NCBI RefSeq assembly: GCF_905475465.1
Contig: NC_062246.1
Span: 770,001-834,000 of the forward strand
DNA from: Pieris napi
Taxonomy: Eukaryota; Arthropoda; Insecta; Lepidoptera; Pieridae
DNA: 64,000 bases
Reading direction: 5' to 3'
The notes under the pieces were generated by a model. That model did no database searches and was not told the origin of the DNA. It saw only the letters and a list, made by a program, of their open reading frames with translations. The position numbers and the translations under genes are program-made. Shown in pieces: positions 52,902-64,000 of this stretch. Position 1 is the first letter of the stretch, and the number at the start of each line of letters is the position of its first letter.

Positions 52902-53969
52902 TTGTATTCATCATTAAAGTTTTTTCCACCAATTTCTAAAGTGGAGAATGCTTACAGGAGCTTTCCGGTCTCAAAATATGGACTTTCTGGTGCTCACCAT
53001 GTTTTACTAGAAGGGACCTCTTTTCCACCTGAACGGAGATCATCAATTGTACAAAGCATTGGGCCTATGACTGCTTGGTTGTGCATGATAAGAAGTGAGG
53101 GGATATATAGGAAGAAGTATGCAGCTGCAGTGAAAAGGGCCATGTCTCACATACCTCGCATTGATGATTTGATAGAGCTCACCAAAAACACTAGACAGGC
53201 TTCTGAGATCTCGAATGTCACCACATTGTTGGCTGAAATTCTTCTTGTCACTACCGCAAGACAAGCAACTAGAATGTTCTTCCCATTGACTATGTTTGCA
53301 GCAGTATGGAATTCTGAGAAAGATGCAAGGGCATTTAGTGATTTCTTCAGTACTACCGGTGCAGCAGGATGGTATGCTTATAAGAAAATGGCTGAGATGA
53401 AAAACAGATTTACTGTTGCAGGACAAATGGAAGAGGAAAAGGCTTCACAGATAGTCTACCATGGTATTTTTGGGACTTATAAGGAAGATCTCTCTATCTT
53501 ATCGCAGATTACAAATGTCTCTATCTGGTTTACTAGAGAGGAAATGGGACAGTGCTTTAGGCAGCAGGGCAGTAGCGAGGGGACATCCAAAATTTCTCTT
53601 CCTGTAATGAAATACTACTCTAAAATGAGTTGTGCAAATCAAACAGGACTCCTCTCAGGTGTTTACAATCAAGTAGTAACAGTACCCTGCTTTAGTGGAG
53701 CAAGAACACATAAGTTTGACGCAAATTTCTTTGAACACATTGAAAAGAAAAGGATAATAGGAGCGGTCGGTAAAACTATAACCCAGATCATCAACATACT
53801 GACCAGCACTCTCGAAGATTTACATTCCAATTTGAGAAAGGACAATGGAAAACCAACGATGGGGACAACTCTTTGGCGTGACTTTTCTTCTCTAGAACTA
53901 AATAACCCTGGTGACCCTATAGACATGCGTTTGGAAGGCAAGGGCAAAATGTTCTTGGGCAAGAATTAA
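52902..53969 (+). pseudogene. Array unit 7, NP-like frame
   Basis: Leu variant; from here to the window end every unit has Leu. Confidence 0.85.
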
Positions 53970-54010
53970 GCTTGTAATTGTCTTGCTGAGATAAATTATC
54001 GTTGTAATCA

Positions 54011-55078
54011 TTGTATTCATCATTAAAGTTTTTTCCACCAATTTCTAAAGTGGAGAATGCTTACAGGAGCTTTCCGGTCTCAAAATATGGACTTTCTGGT
54101 GCTCACCATGTTTTACTAGAAGGGACCTCTTTTCCACCTGAACGGAGATCATCAATTGTACAAAGCATTGGGCCTATGACTGCTTGGTTGTGCATGATAA
54201 GAAGTGAGGGGATATATAGGAAGAAGTATGCAGCTGCAGTGAAAAGGGCCATGTCTCACATACCTCGCATTGATGATTTGATAGAGCTCACCAAAAACAC
54301 TAGACAGGCTTCTGAGATCTCGAATGTCACCACATTGTTGGCTGAAATTCTTCTTGTCACTACCGCAAGACAAGCAACTAGAATGTTCTTCCCATTGACT
54401 ATGTTTGCAGCAGTATGGAATTCTGAGAAAGATGCAAGGGCATTTAGTGATTTCTTCAGTACTACCGGTGCAGCAGGATGGTATGCTTATAAGAAAATGG
54501 CTGAGATGAAAAACAGATTTACTGTTGCAGGACAAATGGAAGAGGAAAAGGCTTCACAGATAGTCTACCATGGTATTTTTGGGACTTATAAGGAAGATCT
54601 CTCTATCTTATCGCAGATTACAAATGTCTCTATCTGGTTTACTAGAGAGGAAATGGGACAGTGCTTTAGGCAGCAGGGCAGTAGCGAGGGGACATCCAAA
54701 ATTTCTCTTCCTGTAATGAAATACTACTCTAAAATGAGTTGTGCAAATCAAACAGGACTCCTCTCAGGTGTTTACAATCAAGTAGTAACAGTACCCTGCT
54801 TTAGTGGAGCAAGAACACATAAGTTTGACGCAAATTTCTTTGAACACATTGAAAAGAAAAGGATAATAGGAGCGGTCGGTAAAACTATAACCCAGATCAT
54901 CAACATCCTGACCAGCACTCTCGAAGATTTACATTCCAATTTGAGAAAGGACAATGGAAAACCAACGATGGGGACAACTCTTTGGCGTGACTTTTCTTCT
55001 CTAGAACTAAATAACCCTGGTGACCCTATAGACATGCGTTTGGAAGGCAAGGGCAAAATGTTCTTGGGCAAGAATTAA
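54011..55078 (+). pseudogene. Array unit 8, NP-like frame
   Basis: Carries C at 54907 (ATCCTG for ATACTG), a silent change shared with unit 13 and with locus 1. First unit of the five-unit higher-order repeat. Confidence 0.85.
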
Positions 55079-55119
55079 GCTTGTAATTGTCTTGCTGAGA
55101 TAAATTATCGTTGTAATCA

Positions 55120-56187
55120 TTGTATTCATCATTAAAGTTTTTTCCACCAATTTCTAAAGTGGAGAATGCTTACAGGAGCTTTCCGGTCTCAAAATATGGA
55201 CTTTCTGGTGCTCACCATGTTTTACTAGAAGGGACCTCTTTTCCACCTGAACGGAGATCATCAATTGTACAAAGCATTGGGCCTATGACTGCTTGGTTGT
55301 GCATGATAAGAAGTGAGGGGATATATAGGAAGAAGTATGCAGCTGCAGTGAAAAGGGCCATGTCTCACATACCTCGCATTGATGATTTGATAGAGCTTAC
55401 CAAAAACACTAGACAGGCTTCTGAGATCTCGAATGTCACCACATTGTTGGCTGAAATTCTTCTTGTCACTACCGCAAGACAAGCAACTAGAATGTTCTTC
55501 CCATTGACTATGTTTGCAGCAGTATGGAATTCTGAGAAAGATGCAAGGGCATTTAGTGATTTCTTCAGTACTACCGGTGCAGCAGGATGGTATGCTTATA
55601 AGAAAATGGCTGAGATGAAAAACAGATTTACTGTTGCAGGACAAATGGAAGAGGAAAAGGCTTCACAGATAGTCTACCATGGTATTTTTGGGACTTATAA
55701 GGAAGATCTCTCTATCTTATCGCAGATTACAAATGTCTCTATCTGGTTTACTAGAGAGGAAATGGGACAGTGCTTTAGGCAGCAGGGCAGTAGCGAGGGG
55801 ACATCCAAAATTTCTCTTCCTGTAATGAAATACTACTCTAAAATGAGTTGTGCAAATCAAACAGGACTCCTCTCAGGTGTTTACAATCAAGTAGTAACAG
55901 TACCCTGCTTTAGTGGAGCAAGAACACATAAGTTTGACGCAAATTTCTTTGAACACATTGAAAAGAAAAGGATAATAGGAGCGGTCGGTAAAACTATAAC
56001 CCAGATCATCAACATACTGACCAGCACTCTCGAAGATTTACATTCCAATTTGAGAAAGGACAATGGAAAACCAACGATGGGGACAACTCTTTGGCGTGAC
56101 TTTTCTTCTCTAGAACTAAATAACCCTGGTGACCCTATAGACATGCGTTTGGAAGGCAAGGGCAAAATGTTCTTGGGCAAGAATTAA
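55120..56187 (+). pseudogene. Array unit 9, NP-like frame
   Basis: Carries T at 55398 (GAGCTT for GAGCTC), silent, shared only with unit 14. Confidence 0.85.
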
Positions 56188-56228
56188 GCTTGTAATTGTC
56201 TTGCTGAGATAAATTATCGTTGTAATCA

Positions 56229-57296
56229 TTGTATTCATCATTAAAGTTTTTTCCACCAATTTCTAAAGTGGAGAATGCTTACAGGAGCTTTCCGGTCTCA
56301 AAATATGGACTTTCTGGTGCTCACCATGTTTTACTAGAAGGGACCTCTTTTCCACCTGAACGGAGATCATCAATTGTACAAAGCATTGGGCCTATGACTG
56401 CTTGGTTGTGCATGATAAGAAGTGAGGGGATATATAGGAAGAAGTATGCAGCTGCAGTGAAAAGGGCCATGTCTCACATACCTCGCATTGATGATTTGAT
56501 AGAGCTCACCAAAAACACTAGACAGGCTTCTGAGATCTCGAATGTCACCACATTGTTGGCTGAAATTCTTCTTGTCACTACCGCAAGACAAGCAACTAGA
56601 ATGTTCTTCCCATTGACTATGTTTGCAGCAGTATGGAATTCTGAGAAAGATGCAAGGGCATTTAGTGATTTCTTCAGTACTACCGGTGCAGCAGGATGGT
56701 ATGCTTATAAGAAAATGGCTGAGATGAAAAACAGATTTACTGTTGCAGGACAAATGGAAGAGGAAAAGGCTTCACAGATAGTCTACCATGGTATTTTTGG
56801 GACTTATAAGGAAGATCTCTCTATCTTATCGCAGATTACAAATGTCTCTATCTGGTTTACTAGAGAGGAAATGGGACAGTGCTTTAGGCAGCAGGGCAGT
56901 AGCGAGGGGACATCCAAAATTTCTCTTCCTGTAATGAAATACTACTCTAAAATGAGTTGTGCAAATCAAACAGGACTCCTCTCAGGTGTTTACAATCAAG
57001 TAGTAACAGTACCCTGCTTTAGCGGAGCAAGAACACATAAGTTTGACGCAAATTTCTTTGAACACATTGAAAAGAAAAGGATAATAGGAGCGGTCGGTAA
57101 AACTATAACCCAGATCATCAACATACTGACCAGCACTCTCGAAGATTTACATTCCAATTTGAGAAAGGACAATGGAAAACCAACGATGGGGACAACTCTT
57201 TGGCGTGACTTTTCTTCTCTAGAACTAAATAACCCTGGTGACCCTATAGACATGCGTTTGGAAGGCAAGGGCAAAATGTTCTTGGGCAAGAATTAA
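56229..57296 (+). pseudogene. Array unit 10, NP-like frame
   Basis: Carries C at 57023 (TTTAGCGG for TTTAGTGG), silent, shared only with unit 15. Confidence 0.85.
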
Positions 57297-57337
57297 GCTT
57301 GTAATTGTCTTGCTGAGATAAATTATCGTTGTAATCA

Positions 57338-58405
57338 TTGTATTCATCATTAAAGTTTTTTCCACCAATTTCTAAAGTGGAGAATGCTTACAGGAGCTTT
57401 CCGGTCTCAAAATATGGACTTTCTGGTGCTCACCATGTTTTACTAGAAGGGACCTCTTTTCCACCTGAACGGAGATCATCAATTGTACAAAGCATTGGGC
57501 CTATGACTGCTTGGTTGTGCATGATAAGAAGTGAGGGGATATATAGGAAGAAGTATGCAGCTGCAGTGAAAAGGGCCATGTCTCACATACCTCGCATTGA
57601 TGATTTGATAGAGCTCACCAAAAACACTAGACAGGCTTCTGAGATCTCGAATGTCACCACATTGTTGGCTGAAATTCTTCTTGTCACTACCGCAAGACAA
57701 GCAACTAGAATGTTCTTCCCATTGACTATGTTTGCAGCAGTATGGAATTCTGAGAAAGATGCAAGGGCATTTAGTGATTTCTTCAGTACTACCGGTGCAG
57801 CAGGATGGTATGCTTATAAGAAAATGGCTGAGATGAAAAACAGATTTACTGTTGCAGGACAAATGGAAGAGGAAAAGGCTTCACAGATAGTCTACCATGG
57901 TATTTTTGGGACTTATAAGGAAGATCTCTCTATCTTATCGCAGATTACAAATGTCTCTATCTGGTTTACTAGAGAGGAAATGGGACAGTGCTTTAGGCAG
58001 CAGGGCAGTAGCGAGGGGACATCCAAAATTTCTCTTCCTGTAATGAAATACTACTCTAAAATGAGTTGTGCAAATCAAACAGGACTCCTCTCAGGTGTTT
58101 ACAATCAAGTAGTAACAGTACCCTGCTTTAGTGGAGCAAGAACACATAAGTTTGACGCAAATTTCTTTGAACACATTGAAAAGAAAAGGATAATAGGAGC
58201 GGTCGGTAAAACTATAACCCAGATCATCAACATACTGACCAGCACTCTCGAAGATTTACATTCCAATTTGAGAAAGGACAATGGAAAACCAACGATGGGG
58301 ACAACTCTTTGGCGTGACTTTTCTTCTCTAGAACTAAATAACCCTGGTGACCCTATAGACATGCGTTTGGAAGGCAAGGGCAAAATGTTCTTGGGCAAGA
58401 ATTAA
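57338..58405 (+). pseudogene. Array unit 11, NP-like frame
   Basis: Leu consensus; no private variant seen. Confidence 0.85.
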
Positions 58406-58446
58406 GCTTGTAATTGTCTTGCTGAGATAAATTATCGTTGTAATCA

Positions 58447-59514
58447 TTGTATTCATCATTAAAGTTTTTTCCACCAATTTCTAAAGTGGAGAATGCTTAC
58501 AGGAGCTTTCCGGTCTCAAAATATGGACTTTCTGGTGCTCACCATGTTTTACTAGAAGGGACCTCTTTTCCACCTGAACGGAGATCATCAATTGTACAAA
58601 GCATTGGGCCTATGACTGCTTGGTTGTGCATGATAAGAAGTGAGGGGATATATAGGAAGAAGTATGCAGCTGCAGTGAAAAGGGCCATGTCTCACATACC
58701 TCGCATTGATGATTTGATAGAGCTCACCAAAAACACTAGACAGGCTTCTGAGATCTCGAATGTCACCACATTGTTGGCTGAAATTCTTCTTGTCACTACC
58801 GCAAGACAAGCAACTAGAATGTTCTTCCCATTGACTATGTTTGCAGCAGTATGGAATTCTGAGAAAGATGCAAGGGCATTTAGTGATTTCTTCAGTACTA
58901 CCGGTGCAGCAGGATGGTATGCTTATAAGAAAATGGCTGAGATGAAAAACAGATTTACTGTTGCAGGACAAATGGAAGAGGAAAAGGCTTCACAGATAGT
59001 CTACCATGGTATTTTTGGGACTTATAAGGAAGATCTCTCTATCTTATCGCAGATTACAAATGTCTCTATCTGGTTTACTAGAGAGGAAATGGGACAGTGC
59101 TTTAGGCAGCAGGGCAGTAGCGAGGGGACATCCAAAATTTCTCTTCCTGTAATGAAATACTACTCTAAAATGAGTTGTGCAAATCAAACAGGACTCCTCT
59201 CAGGTGTTTACAATCAAGTAGTAACAGTACCCTGCTTTAGTGGAGCAAGAACACATAAGTTTGACGCAAATTTCTTTGAACACATTGAAAAGAAAAGGAT
59301 AATAGGAGCGGTCGGTAAAACTATAACCCAGATCATCAACATACTGACCAGCACTCTCGAAGATTTACATTCCAATTTGAGAAAGGACAATGGAAAACCA
59401 ACGATGGGGACAACTCTTTGGCGTGACTTTTCTTCTCTAGAACTAAATAACCCTGGTGACCCTATAGACATGCGTTTGGAAGGCAAGGGCAAAATGTTCT
59501 TGGGCAAGAATTAA
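58447..59514 (+). pseudogene. Array unit 12, NP-like frame
   Basis: Leu consensus; last unit of the first higher-order block. Confidence 0.85.
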
Positions 59515-59555
59515 GCTTGTAATTGTCTTGCTGAGATAAATTATCGTTGTAATCA

Positions 59556-60623
59556 TTGTATTCATCATTAAAGTTTTTTCCACCAATTTCTAAAGTGGAG
59601 AATGCTTACAGGAGCTTTCCGGTCTCAAAATATGGACTTTCTGGTGCTCACCATGTTTTACTAGAAGGGACCTCTTTTCCACCTGAACGGAGATCATCAA
59701 TTGTACAAAGCATTGGGCCTATGACTGCTTGGTTGTGCATGATAAGAAGTGAGGGGATATATAGGAAGAAGTATGCAGCTGCAGTGAAAAGGGCCATGTC
59801 TCACATACCTCGCATTGATGATTTGATAGAGCTCACCAAAAACACTAGACAGGCTTCTGAGATCTCGAATGTCACCACATTGTTGGCTGAAATTCTTCTT
59901 GTCACTACCGCAAGACAAGCAACTAGAATGTTCTTCCCATTGACTATGTTTGCAGCAGTATGGAATTCTGAGAAAGATGCAAGGGCATTTAGTGATTTCT
60001 TCAGTACTACCGGTGCAGCAGGATGGTATGCTTATAAGAAAATGGCTGAGATGAAAAACAGATTTACTGTTGCAGGACAAATGGAAGAGGAAAAGGCTTC
60101 ACAGATAGTCTACCATGGTATTTTTGGGACTTATAAGGAAGATCTCTCTATCTTATCGCAGATTACAAATGTCTCTATCTGGTTTACTAGAGAGGAAATG
60201 GGACAGTGCTTTAGGCAGCAGGGCAGTAGCGAGGGGACATCCAAAATTTCTCTTCCTGTAATGAAATACTACTCTAAAATGAGTTGTGCAAATCAAACAG
60301 GACTCCTCTCAGGTGTTTACAATCAAGTAGTAACAGTACCCTGCTTTAGTGGAGCAAGAACACATAAGTTTGACGCAAATTTCTTTGAACACATTGAAAA
60401 GAAAAGGATAATAGGAGCGGTCGGTAAAACTATAACCCAGATCATCAACATCCTGACCAGCACTCTCGAAGATTTACATTCCAATTTGAGAAAGGACAAT
60501 GGAAAACCAACGATGGGGACAACTCTTTGGCGTGACTTTTCTTCTCTAGAACTAAATAACCCTGGTGACCCTATAGACATGCGTTTGGAAGGCAAGGGCA
60601 AAATGTTCTTGGGCAAGAATTAA
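59556..60623 (+). pseudogene. Array unit 13, NP-like frame
   Basis: C at 60452, the unit-8 marker, exactly 5545 bases after it. Confidence 0.85.
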
Positions 60624-60664
60624 GCTTGTAATTGTCTTGCTGAGATAAATTATCGTTGTAATCA

Positions 60665-61732
60665 TTGTATTCATCATTAAAGTTTTTTCCACCAATTTCT
60701 AAAGTGGAGAATGCTTACAGGAGCTTTCCGGTCTCAAAATATGGACTTTCTGGTGCTCACCATGTTTTACTAGAAGGGACCTCTTTTCCACCTGAACGGA
60801 GATCATCAATTGTACAAAGCATTGGGCCTATGACTGCTTGGTTGTGCATGATAAGAAGTGAGGGGATATATAGGAAGAAGTATGCAGCTGCAGTGAAAAG
60901 GGCCATGTCTCACATACCTCGCATTGATGATTTGATAGAGCTTACCAAAAACACTAGACAGGCTTCTGAGATCTCGAATGTCACCACATTGTTGGCTGAA
61001 ATTCTTCTTGTCACTACCGCAAGACAAGCAACTAGAATGTTCTTCCCATTGACTATGTTTGCAGCAGTATGGAATTCTGAGAAAGATGCAAGGGCATTTA
61101 GTGATTTCTTCAGTACTACCGGTGCAGCAGGATGGTATGCTTATAAGAAAATGGCTGAGATGAAAAACAGATTTACTGTTGCAGGACAAATGGAAGAGGA
61201 AAAGGCTTCACAGATAGTCTACCATGGTATTTTTGGGACTTATAAGGAAGATCTCTCTATCTTATCGCAGATTACAAATGTCTCTATCTGGTTTACTAGA
61301 GAGGAAATGGGACAGTGCTTTAGGCAGCAGGGCAGTAGCGAGGGGACATCCAAAATTTCTCTTCCTGTAATGAAATACTACTCTAAAATGAGTTGTGCAA
61401 ATCAAACAGGACTCCTCTCAGGTGTTTACAATCAAGTAGTAACAGTACCCTGCTTTAGTGGAGCAAGAACACATAAGTTTGACGCAAATTTCTTTGAACA
61501 CATTGAAAAGAAAAGGATAATAGGAGCGGTCGGTAAAACTATAACCCAGATCATCAACATACTGACCAGCACTCTCGAAGATTTACATTCCAATTTGAGA
61601 AAGGACAATGGAAAACCAACGATGGGGACAACTCTTTGGCGTGACTTTTCTTCTCTAGAACTAAATAACCCTGGTGACCCTATAGACATGCGTTTGGAAG
61701 GCAAGGGCAAAATGTTCTTGGGCAAGAATTAA
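60665..61732 (+). pseudogene. Array unit 14, NP-like frame
   Basis: T at 60943, the unit-9 marker, 5545 bases after it. Confidence 0.85.
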
Positions 61733-61773
61733 GCTTGTAATTGTCTTGCTGAGATAAATTATCGTTGTAATCA

Positions 61774-62841
61774 TTGTATTCATCATTAAAGTTTTTTCCA
61801 CCAATTTCTAAAGTGGAGAATGCTTACAGGAGCTTTCCGGTCTCAAAATATGGACTTTCTGGTGCTCACCATGTTTTACTAGAAGGGACCTCTTTTCCAC
61901 CTGAACGGAGATCATCAATTGTACAAAGCATTGGGCCTATGACTGCTTGGTTGTGCATGATAAGAAGTGAGGGGATATATAGGAAGAAGTATGCAGCTGC
62001 AGTGAAAAGGGCCATGTCTCACATACCTCGCATTGATGATTTGATAGAGCTCACCAAAAACACTAGACAGGCTTCTGAGATCTCGAATGTCACCACATTG
62101 TTGGCTGAAATTCTTCTTGTCACTACCGCAAGACAAGCAACTAGAATGTTCTTCCCATTGACTATGTTTGCAGCAGTATGGAATTCTGAGAAAGATGCAA
62201 GGGCATTTAGTGATTTCTTCAGTACTACCGGTGCAGCAGGATGGTATGCTTATAAGAAAATGGCTGAGATGAAAAACAGATTTACTGTTGCAGGACAAAT
62301 GGAAGAGGAAAAGGCTTCACAGATAGTCTACCATGGTATTTTTGGGACTTATAAGGAAGATCTCTCTATCTTATCGCAGATTACAAATGTCTCTATCTGG
62401 TTTACTAGAGAGGAAATGGGACAGTGCTTTAGGCAGCAGGGCAGTAGCGAGGGGACATCCAAAATTTCTCTTCCTGTAATGAAATACTACTCTAAAATGA
62501 GTTGTGCAAATCAAACAGGACTCCTCTCAGGTGTTTACAATCAAGTAGTAACAGTACCCTGCTTTAGCGGAGCAAGAACACATAAGTTTGACGCAAATTT
62601 CTTTGAACACATTGAAAAGAAAAGGATAATAGGAGCGGTCGGTAAAACTATAACCCAGATCATCAACATACTGACCAGCACTCTCGAAGATTTACATTCC
62701 AATTTGAGAAAGGACAATGGAAAACCAACGATGGGGACAACTCTTTGGCGTGACTTTTCTTCTCTAGAACTAAATAACCCTGGTGACCCTATAGACATGC
62801 GTTTGGAAGGCAAGGGCAAAATGTTCTTGGGCAAGAATTAA
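61774..62841 (+). pseudogene. Array unit 15, NP-like frame
   Basis: C at 62568, the unit-10 marker, 5545 bases after it. Confidence 0.85.
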
Positions 62842-62882
62842 GCTTGTAATTGTCTTGCTGAGATAAATTATCGTTGTAATCA

Positions 62883-63950
62883 TTGTATTCATCATTAAAG
62901 TTTTTTCCACCAATTTCTAAAGTGGAGAATGCTTACAGGAGCTTTCCGGTCTCAAAATATGGACTTTCTGGTGCTCACCATGTTTTACTAGAAGGGACCT
63001 CTTTTCCACCTGAACGGAGATCATCAATTGTACAAAGCATTGGGCCTATGACTGCTTGGTTGTGCATGATAAGAAGTGAGGGGATATATAGGAAGAAGTA
63101 TGCAGCTGCAGTGAAAAGGGCCATGTCTCACATACCTCGCATTGATGATTTGATAGAGCTCACCAAAAACACTAGACAGGCTTCTGAGATCTCGAATGTC
63201 ACCACATTGTTGGCTGAAATTCTTCTTGTCACTACCGCAAGACAAGCAACTAGAATGTTCTTCCCATTGACTATGTTTGCAGCAGTATGGAATTCTGAGA
63301 AAGATGCAAGGGCATTTAGTGATTTCTTCAGTACTACCGGTGCAGCAGGATGGTATGCTTATAAGAAAATGGCTGAGATGAAAAACAGATTTACTGTTGC
63401 AGGACAAATGGAAGAGGAAAAGGCTTCACAGATAGTCTACCATGGTATTTTTGGGACTTATAAGGAAGATCTCTCTATCTTATCGCAGATTACAAATGTC
63501 TCTATCTGGTTTACTAGAGAGGAAATGGGACAGTGCTTTAGGCAGCAGGGCAGTAGCGAGGGGACATCCAAAATTTCTCTTCCTGTAATGAAATACTACT
63601 CTAAAATGAGTTGTGCAAATCAAACAGGACTCCTCTCAGGTGTTTACAATCAAGTAGTAACAGTACCCTGCTTTAGTGGAGCAAGAACACATAAGTTTGA
63701 CGCAAATTTCTTTGAACACATTGAAAAGAAAAGGATAATAGGAGCGGTCGGTAAAACTATAACCCAGATCATCAACATACTGACCAGCACTCTCGAAGAT
63801 TTACATTCCAATTTGAGAAAGGACAATGGAAAACCAACGATGGGGACAACTCTTTGGCGTGACTTTTCTTCTCTAGAACTAAATAACCCTGGTGACCCTA
63901 TAGACATGCGTTTGGAAGGCAAGGGCAAAATGTTCTTGGGCAAGAATTAA
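62883..63950 (+). pseudogene. Array unit 16, NP-like frame
   Basis: Leu consensus, matching unit 11. The 3' flank is cut by the window end, with no sign that the array stops. Confidence 0.85.
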
Positions 63951-64000
63951 GCTTGTAATTGTCTTGCTGAGATAAATTATCGTTGTAATCATTGTATTCA

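Larger units (their letters stand above)
46275..64000 (+). repeat. Tandem array of a 1109-bp unit derived from the NP-like gene, about 16 units, runs off the window
   Basis: CCAATTTCTAAAGTGGAGAA occurs at 46275 and then every 1109 bases (47384, 48493 and so on to 62910). Each unit spans from inside the NP-like gene through its stop and 68 bp of 3' flank to TCATTAAAGTT, plus a junction TTTTCCAC not present in locus 1. Units differ at very few bases. 1109 is not a multiple of three and each unit has its stop, so there is no long fused protein. The last unit is cut by the window end 18 bases short. Confidence 0.97.

Noticed and set aside
46389..63943. Recurrent - strand open frames of 127 and 97 codons in every array unit
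   Set aside because: They are complements of the NP-like frame, with no domain and composition typical of a shadow frame.
47357..63950. Fifteen 355-codon frames as a family of tandem host genes
   Set aside because: Each opens at TTG, not ATG; the first in-frame ATG is codon 56, and the N-terminal third of the protein is missing. They are best read as repeat units that keep an old viral frame.
46275..64000. CRISPR-like or minisatellite array
   Set aside because: The unit is 1.1 kb with no spacers and it derives from a coding gene. The genome context is eukaryotic.
1..64000. tRNA, rRNA or microRNA genes
   Set aside because: No cloverleaf, rRNA core or convincing isolated precursor hairpin was noticed. 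The hairpins seen belong to LINE UTRs, an LTR and a mutated transposase.
46275..64000. Array as a pure assembly artefact
   Set aside because: Phased variants (S/L site and three silent markers) differ between units, which simple looping of one unit would not give. Looping of the five-unit block cannot be excluded without reads.

Overview
The window looks like a transposon graveyard from an insect nuclear genome. No ordinary single-copy host gene is recognisable. It holds LINEs, BEL/Pao LTR elements, pogo/Tigger, PIF/Harbinger and mariner transposons, with introns, polyadenylation-type tails and TA or TAA target duplications. A LINE 3' tail of a type I associate with moths and butterflies (45955-46117) and frequent TAGGTACC-like words suggest Lepidoptera; that order-level call is inference.

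Layout. 1-5300: two LINEs end to end (A1, cut by the window start, and a 5'-truncated LINE B). 5700-10056: BEL/Pao pieces around a pogo-like element (pogo1) whose transposase carries a C-terminal PHD finger and is broken by a perfect palindrome. 10231-15636: two Harbinger elements flanking a LINE C fragment. 15637-17800: a second pogo element with a tiny first exon and an LTR fragment inside it. 17800-20880: LINE E with a mariner nested between its ORFs. 20914-21754: a fragment that reads like the N-terminal part of an orthomyxovirus-like polymerase subunit PB2, followed by 81 bp of a nucleoprotein-like (NP) gene. 21755-41309: LINE D and a long BEL/Pao element with two same-family LINEs (A2, A3) inside its gag and pol. 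41310-42480: the rest of that NP-like copy. 43008-44784: a Jockey-type ORF1 fragment running in frame into a PIN-nuclease/CXC-type protein.

45554-64000 holds the most striking feature. A second NP-like copy starts with its own ATG, is broken by a LINE tail, and its 3' two-thirds then repeats head to tail as a 1109-bp unit, about 16 times, to the window edge. Phased single-base variants show a higher-order period of five units (5545 bp). A viral nucleoprotein-like gene has therefore become satellite-like DNA.

The pieces do not form a metabolic pathway. What they share is origin (mobile or viral) and, for nearly all retroelements and all viral fragments, orientation on the + strand. That pattern would suit a cluster producing antisense small RNAs if transcribed from the - strand, but transcription cannot be seen in DNA alone. 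The viral assignments rest on the order and spacing of recognisable landmarks and need a profile search for confirmation.
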